Assembly: GCF_016107625.1 (NCBI RefSeq)
Contig: NZ_JABASV010000001.1
Coordinates: 248,001-312,000, forward strand
DNA: 64,000 nucleotides
Source: Vreelandella alkaliphila
GTDB taxonomy: Bacteria > Pseudomonadota > Gammaproteobacteria > Pseudomonadales > Halomonadaceae
Direction of reading: 5' to 3'
This document shows positions 8,957-16,734 of this stretch, piece after piece; the first letter of the stretch is position 1, and each line of letters begins with the position of its first letter. Position numbers and translations under genes: made by a program. A model generated the notes under the pieces. That model saw only the letters and a program-made list of their open reading frames with translations. It made no database searches and was not told the DNA's origin.

Positions 8957-8980
8957 CCTAAACACTTACTCTATAGAATA

Positions 8981-9006
8981 AAAGCAGCGATGACCTCGCT
9001 GCTTTT
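8981..9006 (+). terminator. Intrinsic terminator of the REC-EAL gene
   Basis: Stem AGCAGCGA/TCGCTGCT with loop TGACC, followed by a T-run, beginning about 26 bases after the REC-EAL stop codon. It separates that gene from the sigma-54 promoter region on its right. Confidence 0.85.
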
Positions 9007-9097
9007 TTCATATCTGCTCGAACCTCTAATAAGAATACACCGAACTCTCCTTAGACCTCACTTATAATGTCGGCATTTATTCGCATAACGCAAAAAA

Positions 9098-9133
9098 ATT
9101 GCAGTTTGCAATTCAAAACTTGCAAATTGCAAG
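9098..9133. promoter_or_regulatory. Paired TTGCAA-type palindromes, probable activator binding sites
   Basis: Two adjacent dyads: ATTGCA-GTT-TGCAAT (9098-9112) and CTTGCAA-A-TTGCAAG (9119-9133), both perfect. Their centres are 21 bases apart, about two helical turns, so bound dimers would lie on the same face. They sit roughly 90-125 bases upstream of the sigma-54-type promoter at 9222-9237, the normal distance for an enhancer of a NtrC-type activator. The activator encoded at 11520-12956 is the obvious candidate ligand. Confidence 0.6.
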
Positions 9134-9146
9134 AGAGAGTTCAGCG

Positions 9147-9159
9147 AATCAACTTATTA
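9147..9159 (+). promoter_or_regulatory. IHF consensus site
   Basis: AATCAACTTATTA matches the IHF consensus WATCAANNNNTTR at every defined position. It lies between the paired TTGCAA palindromes and the -24/-12 promoter, exactly where DNA bending is used to bring a sigma-54 activator to the polymerase. Confidence 0.55.
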
Positions 9160-9221
9160 AAACCAGCCTACACACCAATAAAAACACGCAATCAACTGAT
9201 AAATATATAAAAATATAAACA

Positions 9222-9237
9222 TGGCATCCCTCCTGCT
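9222..9237 (+). promoter_or_regulatory. Sigma-54 (-24/-12) promoter of the HfaB-like operon
   Basis: TGGCATCCCTCCTGCT carries the invariant GG (9223-9224) and GC (9235-9236) separated by exactly 10 bases, with TGGCA and TGCT flanks matching the -24/-12 consensus. Transcription would start near 9248, shortly before the AGGAGG ribosome site at 9255-9260. Upstream enhancer-like dyads and an IHF site support the call. Confidence 0.65.
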
Positions 9238-9268
9238 ATTAGTTATACAACAACAGGAGGAACCAGAC

Positions 9269-10087
9269 ATGAAGTTTCCAACTCCCCACAAGATCACAGC
9301 CGCCATTGCATTAAGTGCTTCTATTAGCGGTTGTGCTTCAATTGGAACTGATCCTATCGCACCGCGCGAAGGCTCTCCAGTGATGTCAAATCACACGCCC
9401 TACAGCCGTTGCTTAAGTGCTCTCAGCCAACAGCCAGGTATGAATCTGCCCACTGTTAGTGTTGGACAAATTCTCGATCAAACGGGCCAAGTCAGCTACT
9501 CCACTATTACTGATAGCCGCACACTAACGCAAGGCGTATCAGAAATGTTGATTAGTGCACTCTATAAAACGCGCAAAGTTAGGCTGGCGGAACGCCTAGA
9601 TATTCGCATTCCTCTGGCTGAGCGTCAGTTGCAAGATGCCGGGGCAATGCAAATACCTGCGGCGCCACTGAATGTACAGCCCGCTAACTTTGTCATTCTG
9701 GGGGCACTCACAGAACTTAACTATAACATTCTCACCCAAGGTGCCCGTCTTTATGTCGGTTTAGTGGGCGCCGGCACGCGAGAAGCGGTGATTAATGTGG
9801 GATTAGATCTTCGGGTCATAGACACCAACACATTCCAAACCGTCTATGTCACTAGTTTACAAAAGCAGATTGTGGGAAACCAAGTAGAGGCCGGTATTTA
9901 CCGCTTCTTTGACAATCAGCTTGTTGAATTCGATGCCGGGTCGGTGAGGAATGAGCCTCTTCAACTTGGTGTTCGATCCGTCGTGGAAATGGCTGCCTAC
10001 CAGATCCTGACGGAAGGTCTCGGCCTGCCCATTGCTGACACTGAAGAGTGTCAAGTGGCAGACGGGCATTATCCAGCGGCTTACTAA
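9269..10087 (+). CDS. CsgG/HfaB-family outer-membrane lipoprotein
   Basis: A 272-residue lipoprotein. AGGAGG lies 8 bases before the ATG at 9269, and the signal sequence ends in a lipobox, ISGCAS. The body resembles CsgG/HfaB: VSVGQILDQTGQVSYST, then TQGVSEMLISAL and KVRLAER, FVILGALTELNYN, and a C-terminal VRNEPLQLGVRSVVEMAAYQIL. CsgG forms the outer-membrane pore that secretes curli; HfaB is the Caulobacter relative that secretes and anchors holdfast proteins HfaA and HfaD. The C-terminal RNEP segment favours HfaB over CsgG. Two secreted proteins follow as its likely cargo. No CsgE or CsgF partner is seen. Confidence 0.8.
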   Translation: MKFPTPHKITAAIALSASISGCASIGTDPIAPREGSPVMSNHTPYSRCLSALSQQPGMNLPTVSVGQILDQTGQVSYSTITDSRTLTQGVSEMLISALYKTRKVRLAERLDIRIPLAERQLQDAGAMQIPAAPLNVQPANFVILGALTELNYNILTQGARLYVGLVGAGTREAVINVGLDLRVIDTNTFQTVYVTSLQKQIVGNQVEAGIYRFFDNQLVEFDAGSVRNEPLQLGVRSVVEMAAYQILTEGLGLPIADTEECQVADGHYPAAY

Positions 10088-10099
10088 AAGGATGCCGTC

Positions 10100-10822
10100 A
10101 TGAAAACTCTAAATAAAACTGCACTGTCCGTAGCTATCGCCTTTGCTGGCATCACTGCGGTATCAAGCGCTCAAGCTTTTGACTCTGTCACTTGGGTATG
10201 GGATGCCACCGTTAACAGCACGGTAGACACATCAGCACTATCTGATGTCAACGTCACACCTGCTGGCTTAACACAAACCGAAAACGATCAGATCGCATAT
10301 GGCGCGATGACCTCCACTAGCTTAGTCACCGTCGTGGATAACCTGATTATCCCAGTGCTCAGTGGTAACTCCATTGATGACCTTGCATCCGTAGAAAGTG
10401 CGGCTACGTCTGTCGGTAATAATGGATCTATCACCTCGGATGTATCCATGCAGACGGATAATAGCCAGCTCTACGCAGGCGTAGGACTAAGCGTTGACCC
10501 ATTAATTACCACAGCACTCGTACCTGGAGCCATCCTCGCATCGTCATCAGTGCTGGGTGTCACCAATGCCACCGTGGATAGCTCTGCTACTGGCGTAGGT
10601 AACAACTTGAGCTTAGATCTCACCACGATCTCTGATCAGGATGCCTTCGCCATCGCCAACAATGAGCAGCTAGCCGTTGCCCTAGTGACTAGCACCTCTA
10701 CGGTTGACGCAGTGCTGTTCGATGGTATCAGTGGCATGGGCAACAACACTAACCCCGCCGTGTCGTCAACTGCTACCTCGGTCGGCAACAACCTGTCTGT
10801 CAATGTGGATGGCAATTTCTGA
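10100..10822 (+). CDS. Secreted repeat protein, probable HfaB-exported surface adhesin
   Basis: A 240-residue protein with a clear Sec signal peptide ending in SSAQA (cleavage near residue 26). The mature part contains three imperfect repeats of about 61 residues, each closing with the motif ATSVGNN or ATGVGNN followed by a short polar/hydrophobic beta pattern (residues 102-108, 163-169 and 225-231). It is rich in Ser, Thr, Val and Asn, has no Cys, and ends in Phe. I do not recognise an exact family; position after an HfaB-like gene suggests an HfaD/HfaA-like or curlin-like surface subunit. It starts 12 bases after the HfaB-like stop with a ribosome site (AAAGGA). Confidence 0.6.
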   Translation: MKTLNKTALSVAIAFAGITAVSSAQAFDSVTWVWDATVNSTVDTSALSDVNVTPAGLTQTENDQIAYGAMTSTSLVTVVDNLIIPVLSGNSIDDLASVESAATSVGNNGSITSDVSMQTDNSQLYAGVGLSVDPLITTALVPGAILASSSVLGVTNATVDSSATGVGNNLSLDLTTISDQDAFAIANNEQLAVALVTSTSTVDAVLFDGISGMGNNTNPAVSSTATSVGNNLSVNVDGNF

Positions 10823-10840
10823 ATATCATAGCAACAGATG

Positions 10841-10865
10841 GGCGCCCATGCAGCGCATGGGCGCC
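10841..10865 (+). repeat. Perfect 10-bp intercistronic hairpin
   Basis: GGCGCCCATG (10841-10850), loop CAGCG, CATGGGCGCC (10856-10865). It falls between the two secreted-protein genes and ends directly at the AAGGAG ribosome site of the second. There is no T-run, so it is more likely an mRNA stabiliser or translation control element than a terminator; that would raise the first protein relative to the second. Confidence 0.6.
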
Positions 10866-10878
10866 AAGGAGCAATAAG

Positions 10879-11385
10879 ATGAATGTCCTCACAGTGAATG
10901 CACAACAGGCAATCAAATACGTCACCGCTGTAAGCGCAAGCTTACTGCTAGCCATGGCATTGACCAGCCCTGTTGAAGCAAGAGACCGTGACCCGCTGAT
11001 AGGGCCATATCCCTACGATTTTCCTGAACGAGCGAATACGCAGAGTTCACTACTGTTACAGGAAGCACGCTGGAGACAAGCACGTGAACGAAACAACGCC
11101 ATGCCTGCTGCCAATAGAGAAAACACAGCGGCTGGCGGTTTAGATCCCGTAGCGAGCGAGTCGTCCGAGGACATCCTTATTGTCAATTCGTCTACCTCCA
11201 TTGCGGTGGGCAACTGGCAGCAGATTGAAATGACGCTGGGTGATGGCGCTGAAGGATTAATCATGACGGAAAACCACCAGACCAACCAAGCAGAAGCAAA
11301 CTCTCTGTCAAAAATAAGAAACCTGCTCAATATGCAAGATGACAGCAATGACTTAATACTTTTAGATGAAAGTATTGCTGAATAA
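10879..11385 (+). CDS. Secreted protein, possible HfaA-like minor surface subunit
   Basis: A 168-residue protein with a long signal peptide (hydrophobic core about residues 14-30, likely cleavage after VEA near residue 34). The middle is charged and low in complexity; the segment SSTSIAVGNWQQIEM (about residues 105-120) echoes the repeat motif of the preceding protein, and the C-terminal 40 residues are acidic. HfaA of Caulobacter is a short secreted protein in an operon with HfaB and HfaD; the resemblance is in context and motif, not proven by alignment. AAGGAG stands 7 bases before the ATG, right after a hairpin. Confidence 0.5.
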   Translation: MNVLTVNAQQAIKYVTAVSASLLLAMALTSPVEARDRDPLIGPYPYDFPERANTQSSLLLQEARWRQARERNNAMPAANRENTAAGGLDPVASESSEDILIVNSSTSIAVGNWQQIEMTLGDGAEGLIMTENHQTNQAEANSLSKIRNLLNMQDDSNDLILLDESIAE

Positions 11386-11519
11386 CGTCATGTTAATTAG
11401 CGACACTCCATGCAATACAAATGTTAATAAATGTCTCTTCCCATGCCTGCCCAATAAATGGTGATATGCTGAAATCAGGGTTTGTATTTATCCTGGCAGT
11501 TATCGATAGGGGCTCCGGC

Positions 11520-12956
11520 ATGGGCATGTATTCTTCTAAGCAAAAAAATCAACAACCTATTGGACACACACCCAGCGATGGCGCTATAGAAAATCAAGCC
11601 AACGCACAATACCTAGTGTTAATTGTAGAGGACGATGAAGATACTGCTTCGCTCTACCATGCGATATTGAAACTTCACTACCACAACGTAAAAGTAGCAA
11701 GAAATGGTTGTGAAGCGGTCTCTACGTTGGTGGAGTACCAGGGTCCAGCAGCAGTAATCTTGGATTATCAATTACCCGACATGACCGGAATCGATGTCAT
11801 GACCACCTGCCGAGATCTTGACCAACCTACTGCGTGTATGGTGATTTCCGCTAACGATCTCTCCGCAGAAAATGCGTCCTGTGGCGAGATCGTTCGTCTT
11901 GTCAAACCTCTAGGATGCAAAGCATTACTGGATTGGACTGGAAAATTGATTGAAAAGCTTCAACAGCAATTATCACAATCCAACCTTAACGATGCTTCTC
12001 CCGAGACATTGCTGCTGGGCGAAAGCAAGGCGATGCATAGTTTACGCCAGCAAATTCCCTTGTTGGCCCTCTCTCATGCACCGCTCTGGCTTCACGGAGA
12101 AAGTGGTACAGGAAAGGAGTTAGTCGCCCGTAGCATCCACTACTGCAGCCCTCGCTCAAATGAACCATTCATTGCCGTTAACTGCGCTGCTTTTCCTGAG
12201 TCCCTGATTGAGTCCATGTTGTTTGGGCACATCAAAGGCGCGTTTAGCGGCGCTACACGCGATCAAAAAGGTTTTTTTGAAGCGGCCGATGGCGGAACGC
12301 TGTTCCTAGACGAAATAGGCGATATGCCGCTTGTGTTTCAGGCAAAACTGCTACGAACCTTGCAAACAGGCACCATCTTGCCCGTTGGAAGCACCAAGCC
12401 AGTGACCGTTGATTGTCGTATTGTCAGTGCCTGTCACCGTGATCTCTCTGCGGCTGTACAGCAAGGCGAGTTTAGAGAAGACCTGTATTACCGACTCAAT
12501 GTGCTCAGCATTGAGCTTCCTCCATTAAGGGAACGAGGCAACGATGTCGTCCTCATCGCCAACCGTTTGCTCTCTAACATTACCAGTGAAGAACACACGC
12601 TGCCCTGTCGGCTTTCAGATAGCGCGGTCAGTTTTTTAACCGACCATGCTTGGCCAGGTAATGTAAGGGAACTGGAAAACACGCTTAGACGGGCGGCAAT
12701 TCTTCACCAAGGAGTCGATCTGCATAAGCAGCATCTGATTTCTTCAAGCATTTCATACAGCTCAAAAACTGCCCCACCAAAACCCGACATTATGTCTTTT
12801 GGCACTATCAACACATCAGGAAAAACATTGAAAGAAATAGAAGAAAGCGTTATTGAAAATACGATTACGGAGCATCAAGGTTGCATCGAGTCGGCAGCTA
12901 AATCATTAGGCGTAGCACCTTCTACACTGTATAGAAGGCGTAAAAAGACGGTGTAG
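11520..12956 (+). CDS. NtrC-type sigma-54-dependent response regulator
   Basis: About 478 residues from the ATG at 11520, chosen because AGGGG lies 7 bases upstream; the frame opens 33 codons earlier without support. Order: receiver domain (residues 32-148; EDDE acidic pocket, Asp82 in VILDYQLPD), AAA+ domain with Walker A GESGTGKE (193-200), the sigma-54 contact loop GAFSGA (240-245, Ser replacing the usual Thr) and Walker B GGTLFLDEIGD, then a Fis-type helix-turn-helix (ESAAKSLGVAPSTLYRRRKK). It should activate RpoN promoters after phosphorylation. It follows the HfaB-like cluster by 134 bases, and the cluster has a matching -24/-12 promoter. The next gene to the right is a convergent hybrid kinase. 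Confidence 0.9.
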   Translation: MGMYSSKQKNQQPIGHTPSDGAIENQANAQYLVLIVEDDEDTASLYHAILKLHYHNVKVARNGCEAVSTLVEYQGPAAVILDYQLPDMTGIDVMTTCRDLDQPTACMVISANDLSAENASCGEIVRLVKPLGCKALLDWTGKLIEKLQQQLSQSNLNDASPETLLLGESKAMHSLRQQIPLLALSHAPLWLHGESGTGKELVARSIHYCSPRSNEPFIAVNCAAFPESLIESMLFGHIKGAFSGATRDQKGFFEAADGGTLFLDEIGDMPLVFQAKLLRTLQTGTILPVGSTKPVTVDCRIVSACHRDLSAAVQQGEFREDLYYRLNVLSIELPPLRERGNDVVLIANRLLSNITSEEHTLPCRLSDSAVSFLTDHAWPGNVRELENTLRRAAILHQGVDLHKQHLISSSISYSSKTAPPKPDIMSFGTINTSGKTLKEIEESVIENTITEHQGCIESAAKSLGVAPSTLYRRRKKTV

Positions 12957-12980
12957 TAAATCTCACACCTGCACCTTCAA

Positions 12981-15221
12981 CTATTTCACCCCCAGTAATC
13001 CGTAAACCATCAAAGCATCGATGGTTTTTTCTTTAACAACCTCCAAATCATTAATTAAAGATAGTAGGTAACTCCCACCATCACTCGCTGGCTTCTCTAT
13101 CTTTTCAGCACAGTCAGCAATAGCGGCACACCCTAAAGAGGCAGCGGCCCCTTTGAGTGAATGAGCTTCTTTTCGTAGCAACTCGTAATCTTCCGTCATA
13201 CATGCATTTCTCAGCTTGGTCATTCGTGTCTCCAAGCGACGTATAAAATTATCAACTAATACATCCAGAGCTGCCGTATCGAACATTTCCTTTAACTCAT
13301 TACATATTCTTTCATCCAACACACCACTTTCTTGAACTTCAGATAAGCCAACATCTAATTTTTCACACACATTAGGCTGGAGCTCTTCATCCACACAGGA
13401 ATAGGGCTCAGTGGCAATATACTGATGAATTAAGCTCTGCAATTCCACACGTGTAAAAGGCTTATTAATCATATTATCCATGCCACTTTCATAACAGCGT
13501 TCACGATGCTCAGGCATCACATTAGCGGTCATAGCGACAATGGGTAATCTATCCAGTGAATGCTCGGCTTCGAAGGCACGCCACTGCAGGGTCGTTGTGG
13601 GACCATCCAAAATTGGCATTTGCATATCCATTAACACAAGATCGATCGACGAATACTCTTCTTGGAGATGCTGTAATGCTAGCTGGCCATTGTCTGCGAT
13701 AGTGACGAGTAGGCCCAGCTGCTCAAGCATCACCTTAGCAACAGTCTGGTTAATCGGATTATCTTCAACAACTAATATATGATGATTCGCTAACAACATC
13801 TCTTGTTCGCGATGCAAATAACCATCAATGCACTCGGTCTCGGCTAAAGGAACTGAGAACCAAAAGCGGCTACCTAACCCCACCTGGCTAGTTACACCTA
13901 TTTCTCCCTTCATAGCCTGCACAAGCCGTTTACAAATGACAAGCCCCAAACCTGTTCCTTCATGGCGGCGCGCAATGGATGTATCTACTTGAGAAAAAGC
14001 TAAAAAAAGGCTCTCCTGATCTTCAGCAGCAATGCCACACCCCGTATCGTGCACCTCAAATAGAAGCAGCCCATCTAAATCTAGCGACGCGCGGAACTTA
14101 ACAAAACCTTCTTCTGTAAATTTTAATGCGTTATTAATCAAATTCATAATGACTTGGCGCAGGCGTGCAATATCTCCCACCACATAATGGGGTAGCGACA
14201 CATCAATAGAGTAACTAAACACAACAGGCTTGGTATTTCCCTGAAGTACATACCCTGTGCACAGTGCTTCGATACACTCTCTTAAATCAAAAGGCTTCGC
14301 ATCCAAATCAAGTCGACCACTCTCAATCTTGGTATAATCCAAAATATCGTTGATAACGGCGCGCAAACTATCAGAGCTGCGCTTGAGAGATGAAAGGTAC
14401 GCTTGGCCCTTAGACGTATGCACCTCCTCACTTAACAAGTCTGCCATTCCTACGACGCCATTAAGCGGCGTGCGAATTTCATGACTCATTACTGCCATAA
14501 ACTCAGACTTAGCTTGGCTAGCAATTTCTGCACGCTTAGCGGTCTCTCTTAGCTCTATACTCTTTTCTTCCAGCGCTAGAGCTTTTTGAAGACTGATCTT
14601 TCCTTCCCGAATTAGCGCTCTTACCAACAACCCTCCTGAGAACATCAATAAAAGTAAGATCATCAATGCCACTGCGTACAGCTGCGTCATTGTCTGGCGT
14701 TCAGATGTCCTTAGCACAGCGACACTGGCGTTCGTATCTATTAAAATATTTCCAGTGTAGCGCTGTAACTCAATCACTTGGCTCAGTAGCTGCTCAATCA
14801 CGGCCTCATTAACAGTGCCCGAACTCGCCCAAAGGGGTTCAATGATAGCGTCTATCTCCTCAATTAACGTACTCGCTTTTTCTACCAGTTCGTTAATACC
14901 TTCAATCTTCGAAATAGCCAGATAAATATCACCGCGCTGAAAAAGAGCTTTTCTACTGTATAAAATTTCAAAACGTAGTAGCAGATCATCAACAGACGCA
15001 TTATCAATTTGCATATCCACTAACGTAATGTGTAGCTCCCTAACCTCTCTATCAAATTGATAGCCTGTCCATACCAAGTTTTCCAGCAACCTATTTTCAA
15101 TCGCATGTTGGCGCTGAAAAATAACGCCACCAATAATGATGGCGGAAAGAAAAAAGAGGATTGCTGAGAAAGTAGCAACCCTTACGCGACGCGAAAAGTA
15201 ATGCTTCAAAATGGGCAACAT
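12981..15221 (-). CDS. Hybrid sensor histidine kinase (HisKA-HATPase-REC-Hpt)
   Basis: A 746-residue inner-membrane kinase. Helix 1 is at about residues 15-35, a periplasmic helical sensor of some 140 residues follows, then helix 2 (about 180-203). The cytoplasmic part has a short coiled coil, HisKA with [13 protein letters not shown], HATPase with [19 protein letters not shown] and [12 protein letters not shown], a receiver ([20 protein letters not shown]), and a C-terminal Hpt domain ([12 protein letters not shown]). This is a complete BarA/ArcB-style phosphorelay that could feed an external receiver. It lies 27 bases behind the molybdopterin-fold gene in one operon and converges on the sigma-54 activator with a 24-base gap. 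Confidence 0.93.
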   Translation of the reverse strand: MLPILKHYFSRRVRVATFSAILFFLSAIIIGGVIFQRQHAIENRLLENLVWTGYQFDREVRELHITLVDMQIDNASVDDLLLRFEILYSRKALFQRGDIYLAISKIEGINELVEKASTLIEEIDAIIEPLWASSGTVNEAVIEQLLSQVIELQRYTGNILIDTNASVAVLRTSERQTMTQLYAVALMILLLLMFSGGLLVRALIREGKISLQKALALEEKSIELRETAKRAEIASQAKSEFMAVMSHEIRTPLNGVVGMADLLSEEVHTSKGQAYLSSLKRSSDSLRAVINDILDYTKIESGRLDLDAKPFDLRECIEALCTGYVLQGNTKPVVFSYSIDVSLPHYVVGDIARLRQVIMNLINNALKFTEEGFVKFRASLDLDGLLLFEVHDTGCGIAAEDQESLFLAFSQVDTSIARRHEGTGLGLVICKRLVQAMKGEIGVTSQVGLGSRFWFSVPLAETECIDGYLHREQEMLLANHHILVVEDNPINQTVAKVMLEQLGLLVTIADNGQLALQHLQEEYSSIDLVLMDMQMPILDGPTTTLQWRAFEAEHSLDRLPIVAMTANVMPEHRERCYESGMDNMINKPFTRVELQSLIHQYIATEPYSCVDEELQPNVCEKLDVGLSEVQESGVLDERICNELKEMFDTAALDVLVDNFIRRLETRMTKLRNACMTEDYELLRKEAHSLKGAAASLGCAAIADCAEKIEKPASDGGSYLLSLINDLEVVKEKTIDALMVYGLLGVK

Positions 15222-15248
15222 GGCGTCTACCTAGTGGTACTACCCGCG

Positions 15249-15755
15249 CTATTTGACCTCTATCCGTTTTACTTGCCATACGGAACGCGTGAGGATCTCT
15301 TCATTCAAAAGCGAAGGATTTTCATCGAAGGGATAAATAATAAACAGCGGCCCGTGATCTCGAATTCTGAGTGGCTGACCATTCGCACGCATGGCTAAAA
15401 TGACCTCGTGGTCGTAAAAATCACTGACAGGCACCATCGAAGAGTAGTCATTGAGCGCTACGACGTTCATCTGATCCCCTTCAGCGCCAACGGCTTCTAA
15501 TAACGCCCTTCCTAGCGGGCCCGAAAAGTTGACGACACCATCATGCCAAGGCGTGCTGGTCTGCGTGCTCCGCTGCGTTAGCGCCTCTAGCATGGTTTTA
15601 TCGAAGTGCGCTTCATTGTCCACGTTGGTGTGAGTAATGTTGCCCGTCACTTCGAGAATAACGTGGCCTGTTGGCGTTTCCAGTGCCAGTGCGCTGTGGG
15701 CAATTAGCGCACTGGCAATAAAAAGAACTGCATTATTAATCAAATACTTAATCAT
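15249..15755 (-). CDS. Exported molybdopterin-fold (SUOX-like) protein, signalling-associated
   Basis: A 168-residue protein with a Sec signal peptide (hydrophobic residues about 7-24, ending SALA). The mature part has VILEVTGNITHTN, FDKTMLEALTQ, FSGPLGRALLEAVGA and ILAMRANGQPLRIRDHGPLFIIYPFD, the pattern of the small oxidoreductase molybdopterin-binding-like proteins. The cofactor-ligating Cys of true sulfite oxidase family enzymes is not apparent, so it may act as a ligand-binding or redox-insensitive sensor part. It is the first gene of an operon with the hybrid kinase and is divergent from an OmpR regulator, which suggests a periplasmic accessory sensor for the kinase. Confidence 0.72.
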   Translation of the reverse strand: MIKYLINNAVLFIASALIAHSALALETPTGHVILEVTGNITHTNVDNEAHFDKTMLEALTQRSTQTSTPWHDGVVNFSGPLGRALLEAVGAEGDQMNVVALNDYSSMVPVSDFYDHEVILAMRANGQPLRIRDHGPLFIIYPFDENPSLLNEEILTRSVWQVKRIEVK

Positions 15756-15910
15756 GGCCTAGCCTCCACATTGGTTAACGTAGTATAGCGCCATGATCTC
15801 AGCGTTAACTGTGAACCTTTGTGTCGCTTACTTTACTTCAACTAGAATCAAAATATGCGTTTCCCGGCAGTAGTGTGGAGTTGATCACACGATAAGATAG
15901 GTAACTCACT

Positions 15911-16651
15911 ATGCATATCGGCGTGCTTGAAGATGATCTCGACCAACAAGCGTTTATCGAGCTGTGCCTGTCGTCCTCGGGGCATCAGGTATCGCTCTTT
16001 GGCAGGGCAAATGAGCTAAGGCGCGCAACGCAAGAGCAAAGTTTTGACTTCCTAATTATCGACTGGCGATTGCCTGATGGTTGCGGTATGGATGTCGTAG
16101 GACATTTGCGCCAACACGATGGTTGGAGAGGTCCGATCCTGTTCATCACCGCTAGCCAAGGTGAGGACGACGTCGTGCAGGCGCTAGAGCAAGGCGCCGA
16201 TGATTTTTTGGCTAAGCCCCTCCGCCCTAAAGAGTTTTTAGCTCGCGTGAGCGCTTTAGGGCGCCGCGCAGGTTACGACACACCTCGACCTTCAGCCACG
16301 TGCCCCACCGCTTTTACTCTTAATACGGAAGATCATACAATCAGCATCGAAGGGCGAATGATTGATTTAACTGAGAGGGAATATCGTCTTGCGACCCTCT
16401 TCTTCTCTAAAATTGGTGAGTTACTCAGCCGCCCCCATATACTTGAGCTAGTATGGGGAATTAAGGGAGACGTCCCCACACGCACGGTGGATACTCATGT
16501 CAGCCGCCTGCGCCGCAAGCTGGAGTTAGACGGCCGCCACGGTCTTCGGCTGCGCAGCGTTTACCAGTCAGGCTATCGAATGGAAACGTCATCAACCTCC
16601 CCCTCATCAATACCTACTAAAAAAGCCGACCCAATAGGTCGGCCAAGCTGA
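15911..16651 (+). CDS. OmpR/PhoB-family response regulator
   Basis: A 246-residue regulator: receiver domain (residues 1-118, EDD pocket at 7-9, phosphoacceptor Asp in LIIDWRLPDG, Lys in LAKPLRPKEF) and a winged-helix DNA-binding domain (GRMIDLTEREYRLATLFF, VDTHVSRLRRKLEL, SVYQSGYRM). A ribosome site AGGTAA precedes the ATG. It is divergent from the molybdopterin-fold/kinase operon across 155 bases and is the natural output partner of that kinase. The final codons overlap a hairpin that works as a terminator on the other strand for arfA. Confidence 0.92.
   Translation: MHIGVLEDDLDQQAFIELCLSSSGHQVSLFGRANELRRATQEQSFDFLIIDWRLPDGCGMDVVGHLRQHDGWRGPILFITASQGEDDVVQALEQGADDFLAKPLRPKEFLARVSALGRRAGYDTPRPSATCPTAFTLNTEDHTISIEGRMIDLTEREYRLATLFFSKIGELLSRPHILELVWGIKGDVPTRTVDTHVSRLRRKLELDGRHGLRLRSVYQSGYRMETSSTSPSSIPTKKADPIGRPS
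16618..16643 (-). terminator. Intrinsic terminator for leftward (arfA) transcription
   Basis: On the minus strand GCCGACC-TATTG-GGTCGGC (16625-16643) is followed by a run of T. It lies inside the last codons of the OmpR-family regulator gene on the other strand. Confidence 0.75.
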
Positions 16652-16657
16652 TGAGAG

Positions 16658-16681
16658 TTGCTCGGTAAAAAGGCCGAGCAA
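16658..16681. repeat. Perfect 8-bp hairpin downstream of arfA
   Basis: TTGCTCGG (16658-16665) and CCGAGCAA (16674-16681) with an 8-base loop, between the arfA stop and the leftward terminator. Part of the structured 3' end of the arfA transcript; no T-run of its own. Confidence 0.45.
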
Positions 16682-16700
16682 TAAGATGCCTGGGGAAGGC

Positions 16701-16734
16701 ATCGCCAAAACGCCTGCTCAAGCGGCTTGGCGAT
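16701..16734 (-). promoter_or_regulatory. Hairpin spanning the arfA stop codon
   Basis: ATCGCCAA (16701-16708) pairs perfectly with TTGGCGAT (16727-16734), enclosing the arfA stop codon at 16718-16720 and its last codons. In E. coli, a hairpin inside arfA causes cleavage by RNase III or early termination, so the message normally lacks a stop codon and its product is destroyed through tmRNA unless trans-translation fails. The position here fits the same feedback. Confidence 0.6.

Noticed and set aside
9200..9222. Second IHF-like sequence (AATCAACTGATAA near 9190) close to the promoter.
   Set aside because: It fails the TTR part of the consensus, unlike the exact match at 9147-9159.
15249..15755. 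YfiR-type periplasmic regulator as an alternative call for the exported protein next to the kinase.
   Set aside because: The VILEVTGNI and LRIRDHGPLFIIYPFD segments fit the molybdopterin-fold family better, and the Cys pattern of YfiR is absent.
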